A stretch of DNA of 64,000 bases from positions 1-64,000 of the forward strand of contig CAYYEP010000002.1 in the NCBI GenBank assembly GCA_964470995.1. Reading direction: 5' to 3'. This document shows positions 33,049-42,382 of this stretch, in pieces. Position 1 is the first letter of the stretch. Every line of letters begins with the position of its first letter. The translations under genes were made by a program, and so were the position numbers. Source of the DNA: UBA5738 sp964470995 (GTDB lineage: Bacteria > Patescibacteriota > Minisyncoccia > Minisyncoccales > UBA5738). Below the pieces are notes generated by a model, which searched no databases, was not told the DNA's origin, and saw only the letters and a program-made list of their open reading frames with translations.

Positions 33049-33255
33049 CTAATCAAAGAAAAAAATTTCCTCCACTTTCTTATCGAAAACCCGGGCGATA
33101 TCGCAGGCAAGCTTCAGCGATGGCACGTACTTGCCCTGCTCCAGGAAAACAATCGTTTCGCGCCGCGATCCCACTATCAATGCCAGGTCCTCCTGTGTCA
33201 ATTTTCTCTCGGCCCGGCACTGTTTCATACTGGTACGAAAATTGTGTTTGGCCAT
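33049..33255 (-). CDS. XRE/Cro-type transcriptional regulator
   Basis: 68-aa single-domain helix-turn-helix protein: MKQCRAERKLTQEDLALIVG, SRRETIVFLEQGKYVPSLKLA, then FDKKVEEIFFF, typical of YozG-like small regulators. The start at 33255 (MAKHNF) is preferred over an upstream reading. A 13-bp inverted repeat (33275-33308) immediately upstream is a likely autoregulatory site. Confidence 0.9.
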   Translation of the reverse strand: MAKHNFRTSMKQCRAERKLTQEDLALIVGSRRETIVFLEQGKYVPSLKLACDIARVFDKKVEEIFFFD

Positions 33256-33274
33256 TTTATTTTGGTAAGAGTTC

Positions 33275-33308
33275 GGTGCCAAATTCGTTCCAAAGCGAAT
33301 TTGGCGCC
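33275..33308. promoter_or_regulatory. 13-bp inverted repeat operator of the XRE gene
   Basis: GGTGCCAAATTCG (33275-33287) and CGAATTTGGCGCC (33296-33308) match at 12 of 13 positions around an 8-base spacer, 20 bases before the ATG. Position and symmetry fit binding by the dimeric XRE product. Confidence 0.65.
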
Positions 33309-33402
33309 AAACCCGTTAAATAACAAAAACATTTCTATTATGTTATTTTAGCCTAACACCAAAAACAACTCCAGTACTTCTATCCACAGGTAAAAACACA
33401 CC

Positions 33403-34122
33403 CTAATCCCACGAAACCGTCCCGTCGCCCGTTATCGGCATCGGTTTCGACATCACTTCCGGCTCTTCGCGAACCGCCAACTCCCAAAACGCCTTCACCC
33501 GCGCGGCATTCTCGCGAAAAAAATTCCTCGTTCCAATCGCCGAATAAGTCCGCAAATCCGAAGGTATGCCGCTGGCTTCCAATCCCAACCCCCGCGCCAG
33601 ATAAAGCGCCCGCGGCAAATGAAAACTTTGCGTCGCGATGATCAGCGATTTAACCTTAAAAACATAACGCGCGTGATAAACGCTGTCGTAAGTGTCAAAT
33701 CCAACGTAATCAAGGAAAACATCCTCTGCCGGAATTCCGTTTTCCAAAAAAAATTTTTTGGCGGCATCCACCTCATCGTAATTATCAGTACTGTAACCGC
33801 TCACCAGAATTTTATCCGCCTTGCCGGTATTGTAAACATCCAAAGCCACCGATGCCCGATCGCGAAAAACATCTCCCATCTGGCCGCTGCTAAAAACCGA
33901 CGCACCCAGCACCAAAACTGCTTGCGATTCCGGCAAATCGCCGGTATTCGTGTATATACCCCGCTTACCCGACCAGGCAACATAAACATCAGCCGCCACC
34001 AGCAAAAAAATCGCCCCAATAACAATCAACACCGTTACGGCCGCCGCCTTTTTTAATTTAGACGCCGCCGGTTTATCGCCGCCGGCAATCGCGATATTTT
34101 CATTTTTTTCGGTATTTTCCAT
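33403..34122 (-). CDS. SanA/YdcF-type DUF218 membrane protein
   Basis: 239-aa protein with a short cytoplasmic part, one helix (about 26-47), and a DUF218 domain: QAVLVLGASVFSSGQMGDVFRDRASVALDVY, KILVSGYSTDNYDEVDAAKKFFLENGI, DYVGFDTYDSVYHA and ATQSFHLPRALYLARGLG. The blocks LGAxV, DNYxEV, D-Y-GFDTYDS and SFHLPRAL are SanA hallmarks. SanA proteins affect envelope permeability to vancomycin. It follows the uridine-kinase-like gene by ten bases in one operon. Confidence 0.9.
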   Translation of the reverse strand: MENTEKNENIAIAGGDKPAASKLKKAAAVTVLIVIGAIFLLVAADVYVAWSGKRGIYTNTGDLPESQAVLVLGASVFSSGQMGDVFRDRASVALDVYNTGKADKILVSGYSTDNYDEVDAAKKFFLENGIPAEDVFLDYVGFDTYDSVYHARYVFKVKSLIIATQSFHLPRALYLARGLGLEASGIPSDLRTYSAIGTRNFFRENAARVKAFWELAVREEPEVMSKPMPITGDGTVSWD

Positions 34123-34132
34123 GGTCTCAGAA

Positions 34133-34801
34133 CTATCCTCTTACAATTCTAGGATTGGAATAGTCGTTATTATCAATCACGACATCGGCGCCATTCTGCG
34201 GCTTTGCCTCTTTGAAGTAAATTTTCTGGCCGGGAATGTAGCGCTTCGCATACACATCTTCCACTCCCTGCCCGCCGCCCAGATACTCGGCATCGCGCGT
34301 AATCGCGCGCGGTACCGTATTCGAAAAATCCGCAGCAATAAATATTTTTAAATCCCAAAATTCTTTTAATTCCGGTCTTAAAAGAAAAACCCCCTCCATT
34401 ATCAATACCGATTCCTCGGCCGCAACCCCGGAAACGCCGGGAACCGCGCTGTCAATCCGGTAATCAAAAACCGCGGTTTTATAATGCCGGTCGCCGCCCG
34501 GACCCAAAGGCGCCAGCAAATTATCGACTAACGCCCGGTTATCAAACGAATCGTAATAATACCCTTGCGCCGACATCCTTCCCTGCCGGTAACGAATCGC
34601 CCGCGAATTATGAAAACCGTCAATGGATGCCCGAATAACATTAATACCGCGCGCCTCCAAAAACCGGGCTAAATCATTAGCCAGCGTGGTCTTTCCCGCC
34701 GCGTCAACGCCATCAATCGCAATGCGCGCCGGATGTCCGGGTTTCACCGCCCCGATTTTCTCCGCCAGATACTCAAATATTTTTTCTTTGCCGGTAACCA
34801 T
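34133..34801 (-). CDS. Uridine-kinase-like P-loop protein
   Basis: 222-aa protein with Walker A IDGVDAAGKTTLANDL (about 29-44), SIDGFHNSRAIRYRQGRMSAQGYYYDSFD (nucleoside-binding DGFHN region typical of the uridine-kinase-like family), and IMEGVFLLRPEL (Walker-B-like). RDAEYLGG and YAKRYIPGQKIYF continue the family pattern. It may phosphorylate uridine, cytidine or another small hydroxyl substrate; Udk proper differs in length and lid motif, so the specificity is open. First gene before sanA. Confidence 0.82.
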   Translation of the reverse strand: MVTGKEKIFEYLAEKIGAVKPGHPARIAIDGVDAAGKTTLANDLARFLEARGINVIRASIDGFHNSRAIRYRQGRMSAQGYYYDSFDNRALVDNLLAPLGPGGDRHYKTAVFDYRIDSAVPGVSGVAAEESVLIMEGVFLLRPELKEFWDLKIFIAADFSNTVPRAITRDAEYLGGGQGVEDVYAKRYIPGQKIYFKEAKPQNGADVVIDNNDYSNPRIVRG

Positions 34802-34900
34802 ATTGCCAAAATACTAACATAAAATAAAACGTTAATAAACTGCCAGAGCAAAACCATAAAGTATTCCTATCGCGGCGCTAATTATTCGCGAGTCGATAAA

Positions 34901-34926
34901 AGGCGGGCTTAACGCCCGCCTTTCAG
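34901..34926 (-). terminator. Terminator of the DUF2330-like gene
   Basis: GGCGGGC and GCCCGCC (34903-34909, 34915-34921) with TTAAC loop; on the minus strand TTTTATCG follows. It lies 17 bases past the stop at 34943. Confidence 0.8.
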
Positions 34927-34942
34927 GTACCATAAAAAATTT

Positions 34943-36967
34943 CTATATCGTTTTTCCGAGCAACCACACCGCCGCGGCGGACAATAGCAGGAAAACCGCC
35001 GAAAACAGTGCGACAAACAATAGATTATTCTTTGACCTGGGAACCAAACTCCAAGACGAATATCCTTTTGCCTTTAATTCATCAAACATTGCCTTGTCCG
35101 CCGGATCCACTTGGGCGGCGCGCCACCCGAAGAATGCCAGCACCAACGGCAAATATGCGAACGCCAAACCCAACACTGCCGATAACTGGTAAGGAATATA
35201 ATAACTATAATATCCGAAATTAAAAAGATAAGAGATACCCGACAAGCCCGCTGTCATCGATAAAAACATCAGGATCGCCGCAAAAAACAGTATCTTGGCA
35301 TTCCGGCGCTTTTTCCCGTAACCCTTGGCTCTGATCTTTTCAATAAGCGCACTGTCTTCTTTTTTTGCCGCCTCCCCGTTATCAGCGTGCATCGCCGCAA
35401 CCGCCAGCCCCGCCAGCGTCAAGCAGTTCGCCAAACCCAACAACACCAGCTTGCCCGGCTTTTTACGCAACCCCTTAAATAAGATCGATCCGGCAATCAG
35501 CGCCGCCCCCAGCGAACATAAAATCAGCAGAATCCCCGTTACGACCCACTTTCCTTCCGCAATCGCCCACGCCCACACCGCCTTAAGAGGCGCCTTGTCG
35601 CGAATCCAAAGATCTTCCGTTAAATATTTTGATGGCGCGTTTATCTCAATTTTGGTGTAGTTCAAGTCAGCACCCTCAAAAAAGTCGCTTTCTTTCCCCT
35701 CGGCGCTTAAATCAGAATACTCATAATAATCACTACTGTAATAACTGGTCTTTGTGAAATTATTAATCCCGTCATACACCCGCGGATCAACCAACCCGGC
35801 CACCTTGATCGTTATCGGTACGGTCTTACTCTCATACACGCTGGTCGGCAGTAACGGAAAATAAATATTGTCAGTCGGGAAATAAACCGATATTCCTTTG
35901 ACATTGTTCCTCTGCGGGTAATAATCCGGGTAATAACCGCCCGGAACCGAAGGCATTGTCGAAGGCAAAGCCTGAGCGGCCGATGTCTCTTGCGACCAGT
36001 CATCAATAAGCCCGGCTTCCCCTGAAGATATGGCAGTTCCTTCCAGCGACGAGTCGGTTTCTATCTCCGCAACCAGTTTATCAAGGGCCGCCGCACCCTC
36101 ATCCGACCCCAAATAAGGTATCACCTGGTCGGCATTCACCGTAATATCGCCGGTTAACGCGTCCTCGGCTACATCCAGTTGGGGATAATCAGTCTTCATT
36201 TCATACAATTTGCTCTGCACGCCGGGAATCCCAATATACGCGTCCAGATTCTCTTCGATATAGGCTCTGCTGGGCCTGGTCCGCGAATTTATATTCTCCT
36301 TGGCGCCGTTATCGATCCAGGTTACCACGAACGAATAGTCTTTACCGATGTACGCATCCAATGCCGGGATCATATTCTTTTCGATCTTGAGTCCTTTTTT
36401 CTCGAAATAATCGTAAATGCCGTCCCCTGTTTTAGCGGTAATTAACTCCGACGACAAACCTTCCTTGTCCAAGTGTTCGTACACGGTCACATTGGCCTCT
36501 AACGGCCGCATATCGGAAGCCAAATTGCTTACCATACCCATTTCATCCATCCCGCCGGGCATATATCCCCGATCATGGCCGTTCAACATAAAAAATAGCG
36601 GGTATATCTGCGAACCGAACAAAACGTCTTTGGCTTGAACCAAACTGGCCTCCGCCGCGGAATTAATCTCCTTGCCCGTCATCAAAGGAAGATCGTCAAT
36701 CACATCAATAACCACCTTGGAAGGATCCGCCGGCACCGGGAAAAGCCAAACCGCGTCATCATTCAAATTGTCGATTTTTACTCCCACAATCATCTTTTCC
36801 AACCCGTTTTGATAGTTGATAAACGCTTGTTGATCAGCCTCATCGGAATAATCCCATCCGCCCGAATATGGATCCGGATGAATAATCATCCCATCCGCCA
36901 GCACGCCTCCGATACCGGCAAATAAAAAAGCTGGCACCAGCAACCCCCAAAGCAACTTTTTTTTCAT
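34943..36967 (-). CDS. DUF2330-like envelope protein with C-terminal membrane helices
   Basis: 674-aa protein. A signal sequence (about 1-23, ending in GGVLADGM) leads into a DUF2330-type N-terminal domain: GMIIHPDPYSGGWDYSDE, QQAFINYQNGLEKMIVGVKI, AVWLFPVPADPSKVVIDV. A Pro/Tyr-rich middle (YYPDYYPQRN) precedes a second extracellular part (VYFPTDNIYFPLLPTSVYES). The C-terminal ~200 residues hold four to five helices. So a large domain sits outside with a membrane block at the C-terminus. Long form of an uncharacterised family. Start placed at MKKKLLW. Confidence 0.7.
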   Translation of the reverse strand: MKKKLLWGLLVPAFLFAGIGGVLADGMIIHPDPYSGGWDYSDEADQQAFINYQNGLEKMIVGVKIDNLNDDAVWLFPVPADPSKVVIDVIDDLPLMTGKEINSAAEASLVQAKDVLFGSQIYPLFFMLNGHDRGYMPGGMDEMGMVSNLASDMRPLEANVTVYEHLDKEGLSSELITAKTGDGIYDYFEKKGLKIEKNMIPALDAYIGKDYSFVVTWIDNGAKENINSRTRPSRAYIEENLDAYIGIPGVQSKLYEMKTDYPQLDVAEDALTGDITVNADQVIPYLGSDEGAAALDKLVAEIETDSSLEGTAISSGEAGLIDDWSQETSAAQALPSTMPSVPGGYYPDYYPQRNNVKGISVYFPTDNIYFPLLPTSVYESKTVPITIKVAGLVDPRVYDGINNFTKTSYYSSDYYEYSDLSAEGKESDFFEGADLNYTKIEINAPSKYLTEDLWIRDKAPLKAVWAWAIAEGKWVVTGILLILCSLGAALIAGSILFKGLRKKPGKLVLLGLANCLTLAGLAVAAMHADNGEAAKKEDSALIEKIRAKGYGKKRRNAKILFFAAILMFLSMTAGLSGISYLFNFGYYSYYIPYQLSAVLGLAFAYLPLVLAFFGWRAAQVDPADKAMFDELKAKGYSSWSLVPRSKNNLLFVALFSAVFLLLSAAAVWLLGKTI

Positions 36968-37326
36968 TTTTTTATGGTTGTTAATTATTTCAGTATGCTC
37001 CTTCCCGTTTAATAGAGCACCCAAAGCATTATTGGAAAGCGACTCAATCAAGATCGCCGGCGCATTTGCTCCAAAGTAGTTTATCGGCCCCCTTAATCCT
37101 ATTAAGATATTATAACTCCCAAATACCCCCTCCGAATAGGTCGGTTTTCCACATCCATATCGGATACTTGTTTTTTTGCAAAAAAAATGGATTTATAGTA
37201 TATAGTAAATATTAACTGGATATTACGAGGAATCCTCCCTTGGAAATGAGGGAAATTATTTTTTTTACCGCAAAAACGGTAATTCGCCTCTAAATATCCT
37301 TGGTTGCGTTCGCAAACCGCAAAAAT
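36968..37326. other. Intergenic region between divergent genes
   Basis: No ORF is supported. A short hairpin TCCCT...AGGGA is followed by a run of eight T near 37255, like a terminator on the plus strand, with TTTATAGTATATAGT about 60 bases upstream as a possible promoter. This could be a small untranslated transcript or leader. CCGCAAAAACGG forms another tiny hairpin nearer the kinase. Confidence 0.35.
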
Positions 37327-38025
37327 ATGCTTACCAAGCTGTTTCAACAGTTTTTCCAAAAGAACTGCGCCAAAAGCCAGGGTATTCTGCTTGTCATCAC
37401 CGGCCCTAGCGGTGTGGGAAAAGACACAACCAAAGAACTCTTTGCCAAACGCAACTCCGATTTTCACAAGATCGTTACCGATACCAATCGCGCCCCGCGC
37501 GCGGGCGAAGTTGACGGAATTAACCACAACTTCTACACTGACGAAAATTTCAAAAAACGAATATCTGCCGGTAAATACCTGGAATATATCGAAGTCCGTC
37601 CCGGCGAATATAAAGGAACCAGCAAAGAAGCTATTTCGGCCATCCTTACCGGAAAAAATGTTATCTGGCAGGTTGACGAATACGCCATGGCGCATATCAA
37701 AAGCATTATTCGCGAAAATATGCCCGACCAGGCAGAATCCATCATCGATAAAACAGTTACCGTTTATATCGCCCCGGAAGACTGGGACCAACTGCGCGAG
37801 CAATATTTCTGCCGCGATAACGAAGCCAACGAAGAGAAATTCCTTATAAAACTCGCCCGCGACCGTGAAATGTGGTGGCAATACCACGACCGCTATGATC
37901 ATGTGGTTATCAATAAGAGAGGAAAAATTAACGACACCGTTGCCGCCATTGAAAAATTGGTCGCCAAAAAAGCCCAATCGCTTGCCGGAACTACTCTGGC
38001 CGCGGCCGCGGCAACAATCCATTAA
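37327..38025 (+). CDS. Guanylate-kinase-like protein
   Basis: 232-aa P-loop kinase with Walker A VITGPSGVGKDTTKELF (about 23-39), TDTNRAPRAGEVDGINHNFYT (GMP-binding TRxPRxGExDGxxYxF analogue), and YLEYIEVRPGEYKGTSKEAI. It resembles guanylate kinase (GMP to GDP), but the standard TTRxxRxGE has Asn for Thr/Arg and there is a longer C-terminus including EQYFCRDNEAN. It may be a Gmk paralogue with altered specificity. ATG at 37327 is chosen over TTG at 37300. Confidence 0.75.
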   Translation: MLTKLFQQFFQKNCAKSQGILLVITGPSGVGKDTTKELFAKRNSDFHKIVTDTNRAPRAGEVDGINHNFYTDENFKKRISAGKYLEYIEVRPGEYKGTSKEAISAILTGKNVIWQVDEYAMAHIKSIIRENMPDQAESIIDKTVTVYIAPEDWDQLREQYFCRDNEANEEKFLIKLARDREMWWQYHDRYDHVVINKRGKINDTVAAIEKLVAKKAQSLAGTTLAAAAATIH

Positions 38026-38070
38026 AACCGATTTAACGCAGTAAACTGCGATTTTTTGTTGCCAAAAAAA

Positions 38071-38778
38071 ATGGCTACGATAAAGATTGCCAAATTCATT
38101 TCCGAAGCCGGTATCGCCTCCCGCCGCAAGGCCCAAATCCTGATAGAACAGGGCTTAATTTTTGTCAACGGCAAAGTTCTAAACGATCCGGCCCGCCGCA
38201 TCAACCCTCTCGTCGATAAAGTGGCATACCTGGGTAAACCGGTTACCGCCGCCGACCTGGTTTATTATCTGCTCAACAAACCGGTAGGATATACTTCCAC
38301 CACCGAAGATCCTCATGCCCGGGAGCTGGTAACCGCCCTGGTTCCAAAAGATCCCAAGGTCTGGCCGGTCGGCCGGCTGGACAAATTCACCTCGGGGATG
38401 ATCGTTCTTACCAATGACGGCGAACTCACCCAGCGCCTTACCCATCCAAAATTCGAAATCCAAAAAGAATACGAGATTATTACCAACGTACCTCTAAATT
38501 CGGCCGAAATTTCGCAAATTCAACGCGGCATGCGCCTCGAAGACGGATTTGTCAAACCCGACCGTTTCGAAGCTTTGGGCGCCAAAATTTATCGCATAAC
38601 TCTGCATTCGGGGAAAAAACGAGTTGTTCGCCGTATCATCGAAAATACCGGAAAAGCGGTTGCCCAGCTAAAAAGGATAAGGATTGGTTCCCTTACCCTA
38701 GGCACCTTGCATCCGGCAAAATGGCGACGCCTGGACTCAAAAGACATTGCCCGGCTTACCGTCCCGGTCAAACACTGA
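38071..38778 (+). CDS. RsuA/RluB-type pseudouridine synthase
   Basis: 235-aa enzyme isomerising uridine in rRNA. The N-terminal S4 domain (MATIKIAKFISEAGIASRRKAQ, LIEQGLIFVNGK) binds RNA; the catalytic domain has PVGRLDKFTSGMIVLTNDGELTQRLTHP with the catalytic Asp of GRLD, and EIQKEYEI. HSGKKRVVRRII at the end is typical. The exact rRNA target (RsuA, RluB, RluE or RluF) cannot be told. It overlaps the converging hydrolase gene by 11 bases. Confidence 0.93.
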   Translation: MATIKIAKFISEAGIASRRKAQILIEQGLIFVNGKVLNDPARRINPLVDKVAYLGKPVTAADLVYYLLNKPVGYTSTTEDPHARELVTALVPKDPKVWPVGRLDKFTSGMIVLTNDGELTQRLTHPKFEIQKEYEIITNVPLNSAEISQIQRGMRLEDGFVKPDRFEALGAKIYRITLHSGKKRVVRRIIENTGKAVAQLKRIRIGSLTLGTLHPAKWRRLDSKDIARLTVPVKH

Positions 38779-39574
38779 CGTTTTTTAAAAAAATTGCGAT
38801 TTCTTCCGAAACCTGGCCGCAATTGTTCAAAACCAGAATATGGTTGGCGTTATCCAGTATTTTCAAACGCGAATTAGCCATTCTTTTGGCCATCAACACT
38901 GAATCTTTCACCGGAAATATCGAATCCTTCTTGCCGTGAATTATCAGCGCCGGAATCTTGATTCGCGCCAATACGCTGTCCGGATCAAAAACCAAAGAAC
39001 GGACCAGGCAATGGCGGTAAACATGAATCGATGTATTTCTCACATCCATATATATCCGCCGCAAATCCCAATCTGCATTGTAAGTAAATCTTGAGTAATC
39101 AACCTCAATTCCGTATCTTTCCGCAAATAACGGCGACGAAAAAAAATCTCCCGCCGCCAAAAACCACCGCGTCAAACACCCCCGTATGGTTTTGTTGATC
39201 CGATAATCCGGCGCCAACAGCACCAAACCGCCGACCATTTCGGGATACTTGACCGCAAAATCCAACGCCAACAGCGCCCCGAACGAATGCCCGACCAATA
39301 TCATACGCTTGATACCGAACATAAGCGCCATTTCATAAATATCGTCGGCAATGAAATCCAGCGAATAGAAATCCCCTTCCTTTTTTTTGAACGACCTGCC
39401 ATGGCCACGTAAATCAAAAAACAGCAGATTGCAAATCTTGCCGAAATAAGCCTCATAAGGACTCCAGGCCCCGCAACAACCCGATATCCCGTGAATAAAA
39501 ACCAAACAAGGTCTTCCGGGAGAGAAACCATTGTGGCGAAAATAAACTCCATTTTCCAAATATCCCTCTTTCAT
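38768..39574 (-). CDS. Alpha/beta hydrolase
   Basis: 268-aa alpha/beta fold protein. It has the oxyanion region VFIHGISGC (about 30-38), FFDLRGHGRS (about 54-63), nucleophile elbow VGHSFGALLAL (about 98-108, Ser), GKKDSIFP for the Asp and NANHILVLN for the His. Substrate unknown. It is convergent and overlapping with the RsuA-type gene at its 3' end. Confidence 0.88.
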   Translation of the reverse strand: MKEGYLENGVYFRHNGFSPGRPCLVFIHGISGCCGAWSPYEAYFGKICNLLFFDLRGHGRSFKKKEGDFYSLDFIADDIYEMALMFGIKRMILVGHSFGALLALDFAVKYPEMVGGLVLLAPDYRINKTIRGCLTRWFLAAGDFFSSPLFAERYGIEVDYSRFTYNADWDLRRIYMDVRNTSIHVYRHCLVRSLVFDPDSVLARIKIPALIIHGKKDSIFPVKDSVLMAKRMANSRLKILDNANHILVLNNCGQVSEEIAIFLKNVSV

Positions 39575-39639
39575 TCGAGAAAGTTATTCTTTCAACAAAT
39601 ATATCATCAGATAAAAAACTCTTGATTGCAAACGCGCAA

Positions 39640-39667
39640 TTGAAATATTACCCAAATCCGCTACAAT
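39640..39667 (+). promoter_or_regulatory. Promoter of the DUF212 gene
   Basis: TTGAAA (39640-39645), 16-base spacer, TACAAT (39662-39667); the ATG follows about 50 bases later. Confidence 0.6.
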
Positions 39668-39718
39668 TTAACGTAGAAATTCCCCCTATTGAGATATTGC
39701 AAATGTAAAATTTTTAAC

Positions 39719-40168
39719 ATGGACGTATTTCACACGATCATCAACAATCAACCCCTGGCCGCCGGATTTCTAGCCTGGTTTATCGCTCAATTCACAAAAT
39801 TTTTATTGGCCTTAAAGCATGGCGTCAATCGCCAGGCATTCCGGCGCTTCTGGGCCAGCGGCGGCTTCCCCAGCTCGCACGCGTCATCGGTAACCGCCTT
39901 GGCCGCTTCCTGCGGATTAAAATTCGGTTTCGAATCTACCTACTTCGCCATCGCCGCAGTTTTCGCCTTGGTAGTCATTTACGACGCCTTCACCGTGCGC
40001 CAGGAAGCCGGCAAACATGCCGAAGTGTTAAACCGCCTGATGGAAGATATTTATCTGCGCAAAAAAATCGAATTTGGCCGCCTAAGAGAACTTTTGGGGC
40101 ATACCCGTTTTGAAGCGTTTTTTGGATTCCTTCTGGGAATCGCCATCGCAATCGCTATAACCCGTTAA
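39719..40168 (+). CDS. Divergent PAP2 family (DUF212) membrane protein
   Basis: 149-aa membrane protein with GGFPSSHASSVTALAASCG at about 51-69 (the phosphatase-like SSH motif of the divergent PAP2 family) and VVIYDAFTVRQEAGKHAEVLN (about 94-114). Four or so hydrophobic stretches. Members may hydrolyse lipid phosphates. It has its own promoter and terminator. Confidence 0.9.
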   Translation: MDVFHTIINNQPLAAGFLAWFIAQFTKFLLALKHGVNRQAFRRFWASGGFPSSHASSVTALAASCGLKFGFESTYFAIAAVFALVVIYDAFTVRQEAGKHAEVLNRLMEDIYLRKKIEFGRLRELLGHTRFEAFFGFLLGIAIAIAITR

Positions 40169-40190
40169 AAAACCTGACGATGCCGGATAC

Positions 40191-40216
40191 AAAAAACCTT
40201 CATAGAAAGGTTTTTT
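40191..40216 (+). terminator. Bidirectional terminator
   Basis: AAAAAACCTT and AAGGTTTTTT pair around a 6-base loop, serving the DUF212 gene and the converging DUF5666 gene. Confidence 0.85.
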
Positions 40217-40226
40217 TGTTTTTTTG

Positions 40227-41087
40227 TTATTGCGCCACTGCCGGTTGCCGCGTTTGATCGGCCCGTCCGTCCGCGTCCGGTTGAATTTTCTGAAATATGC
40301 CTTCTCTGGAAATCGATCCATCGGGCATCTCCTCATTGCCAATAGTAATCATCTGCGCGACAATGCTTCCATCCGCTCCCTTCGTACCCATTGCCGCCAC
40401 CCGCATCCCTTGCAAAATCTCATCCGCGGATACCTTCTTAACCTTAGTTATTTTTACATCATCGGCCAGCGACACTACAGTCTGAGTCCCATCGGGAAGT
40501 TTAATGGTCAATCCCGAACCATCAACCGATTCAATATCTCCATTAACAAATCCTCGGTTGTTATCCGGCTGCTTTACCGCCGCATCGGACTCTATCTTTC
40601 GCCCAGTAGGCACTTGCCCCGCCAGCCGACCGTCCGAAAGTGCGTTTTTCTGTTCCGCGATACCGTCCTCCCGCACCAGTACTGTCGCCGCCGTAATCGT
40701 TCCATTCGCATCCTTGCCGCCGCTCACCACCACCGCCTGGCCCGCCGCAAGATCGGCCGCCGTTAATTCGACGTTTTTCGTTATCGACGTCGTCTCCGAA
40801 TAAAACACGATTGCCGAACCGCCATTAGCCATATTGATAGTCAAGCTTTTCTCGGCAATACTAGCCACTTCCCCCGATGCTGAAGTGAAATTTTCGTTCC
40901 TTATCCGGTTGCCTCTGGTTTGCGACGCGCCATCGCCGCCGTTATCCGCGGCCGGCTGGCCGCCCATAATCTCCGTCATATTTTTGGCGCTGCGCTTCGG
41001 CCCGGAATCAAAAACCCTCCATATCCAAAGTCCAATCGCTAAAAACACAACCGCCGCCAAAAAACTGGTAATCAATTTTTTATTCAT
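40227..41087 (-). CDS. DUF5666-type membrane-anchored protein
   Basis: 286-aa protein: a membrane helix (about 7-24), a disordered Gly/Asn/Arg linker (about 28-68), then two DUF5666-like beta modules (SGEVASIAEKSLTINMANGG and GDIESVDGSGLTIKLPDG, each followed by a V-x-D/S-x-TxIxK pair). A tail rich in Asp/Gln follows. It lies at the end of the efflux-like gene cluster (after macB-type permease), so it may act with it, but no function is proven. ATG at 41087. Confidence 0.75.
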   Translation of the reverse strand: MNKKLITSFLAAVVFLAIGLWIWRVFDSGPKRSAKNMTEIMGGQPAADNGGDGASQTRGNRIRNENFTSASGEVASIAEKSLTINMANGGSAIVFYSETTSITKNVELTAADLAAGQAVVVSGGKDANGTITAATVLVREDGIAEQKNALSDGRLAGQVPTGRKIESDAAVKQPDNNRGFVNGDIESVDGSGLTIKLPDGTQTVVSLADDVKITKVKKVSADEILQGMRVAAMGTKGADGSIVAQMITIGNEEMPDGSISREGIFQKIQPDADGRADQTRQPAVAQ

Positions 41088-41156
41088 ATTTTTATCCAAG
41101 CTTCAAAAACCGTATTTAATTGTGATTTAACGCTTGGCAATTGGCGCTTATTTGAA

Positions 41157-42377
41157 TTACTCGTAACGCAACGCGGTAATCGGGTTAAGCTTGGCCGCAC
41201 GCCATGCCGGATAATATCCGAAGATTATCCCGATGGCCGCCGATACCCCAAACGCCAGCACAATCGAAACCCAGGATATAACCGTAGTAACGCCGCCAAA
41301 CTGCTGGATTGCCAAACTTGCCAACCAGCCAATCGCGACGCCAATAACCCCTCCCAAAAAAGTCAGCGTAACCGCTTCGGCCAGGAATTGCACGGTAATG
41401 TCGCCCTTCTTGGCTCCGATCGCCTTGCGCAAACCAATCTCCCGCGTACGCTCGGTCACGGTCGTCAGCATCATATTCATAATTCCAATACCGCCAACCA
41501 ATAGCGATATTCCGGCAATCGATGCCAGCAATATCGTCAAAGTACCGGTAATCGTCGACATGCTTTCCACGATATCCGCCTGGTTCATTATCTGAAAATC
41601 AATATCGTCTTCGCTCCCAATATCATGCCGCTCCATCAATAGCGTTTCAACATCAGTCTCCAACTGACTCAAAACTTCCTGAGTCTCGCCCTGAATACTA
41701 ATGGTGCTCAACTTGTTGCTGCCGCCAATATATTGCAGTGCTGTGGAAAGCGGGATATAAATCACGTCATCGGAATTGGACATCCCGCTGCTCCCCTTGG
41801 AAATAGTCGTCCCGATCACTTTAAAATCCATTCCTTTTATTCTGATCGTCCGGCCCGTCGGATCAACGCCCTCGCCAAAAAGATCCTCCGCAGTTGTCGG
41901 ACCCAAAACCGCCACTTTCGATTTGGAATCGTTCTGCGAATCAGTTATAAAAGTACCGCTGGCGATTTCCACGTTGCGCACTTCAGTGTAAACCGAAGTC
42001 ACGCCATATATCGATGTGTTGGTATTGGTACCCTTGGCCGTTACTTGCACTTGAGTCGAATACTGCGGCGCCACCGCGGCCACGCCCTCAAGATCCTCTA
42101 TCGATTCCGCGTCATCCAGCGTCAAAGTACTCGAACTTCCCCGGCTGCTCCGCACCTGCTGGCCAACACCCCGTTGAAATCCCGGCGACACCATTAAAAG
42201 ATTGGATCCCAAAGATTCAATACTCGAAGTAATTGAAGACGACGACCCCTGGCCGATTGAAACCATCGTAATCACCGAACCGATGCCGATAACAATACCC
42301 AAAATGGTCAGCCCCGAACGGGCCTTATTGGCCAACAGCGACGAAAATGTTTGTTCTAACAGATCGGAAATTTTCAT
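41157..42377 (-). CDS. MacB-type ABC transporter permease
   Basis: 406-aa permease: one N-terminal helix (about 21-41), a large extracytoplasmic domain (about 50-270) and three C-terminal helices, as in MacB/FtsX. MLTTVTERTREIGLRKAIGAKKGDITVQFL (about 300-330) is the MacB coupling motif. With the ATPase 5 bases upstream and the adaptor protein gene next, it forms a three-gene tripartite-like exporter. Here the outer-membrane channel is absent, consistent with a cell with a single membrane or an unusual envelope. Substrate unknown (peptides or antibiotics are usual). Confidence 0.9.
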   Translation of the reverse strand: MKISDLLEQTFSSLLANKARSGLTILGIVIGIGSVITMVSIGQGSSSSITSSIESLGSNLLMVSPGFQRGVGQQVRSSRGSSSTLTLDDAESIEDLEGVAAVAPQYSTQVQVTAKGTNTNTSIYGVTSVYTEVRNVEIASGTFITDSQNDSKSKVAVLGPTTAEDLFGEGVDPTGRTIRIKGMDFKVIGTTISKGSSGMSNSDDVIYIPLSTALQYIGGSNKLSTISIQGETQEVLSQLETDVETLLMERHDIGSEDDIDFQIMNQADIVESMSTITGTLTILLASIAGISLLVGGIGIMNMMLTTVTERTREIGLRKAIGAKKGDITVQFLAEAVTLTFLGGVIGVAIGWLASLAIQQFGGVTTVISWVSIVLAFGVSAAIGIIFGYYPAWRAAKLNPITALRYE

Positions 42378-42382
42378 ATTGA

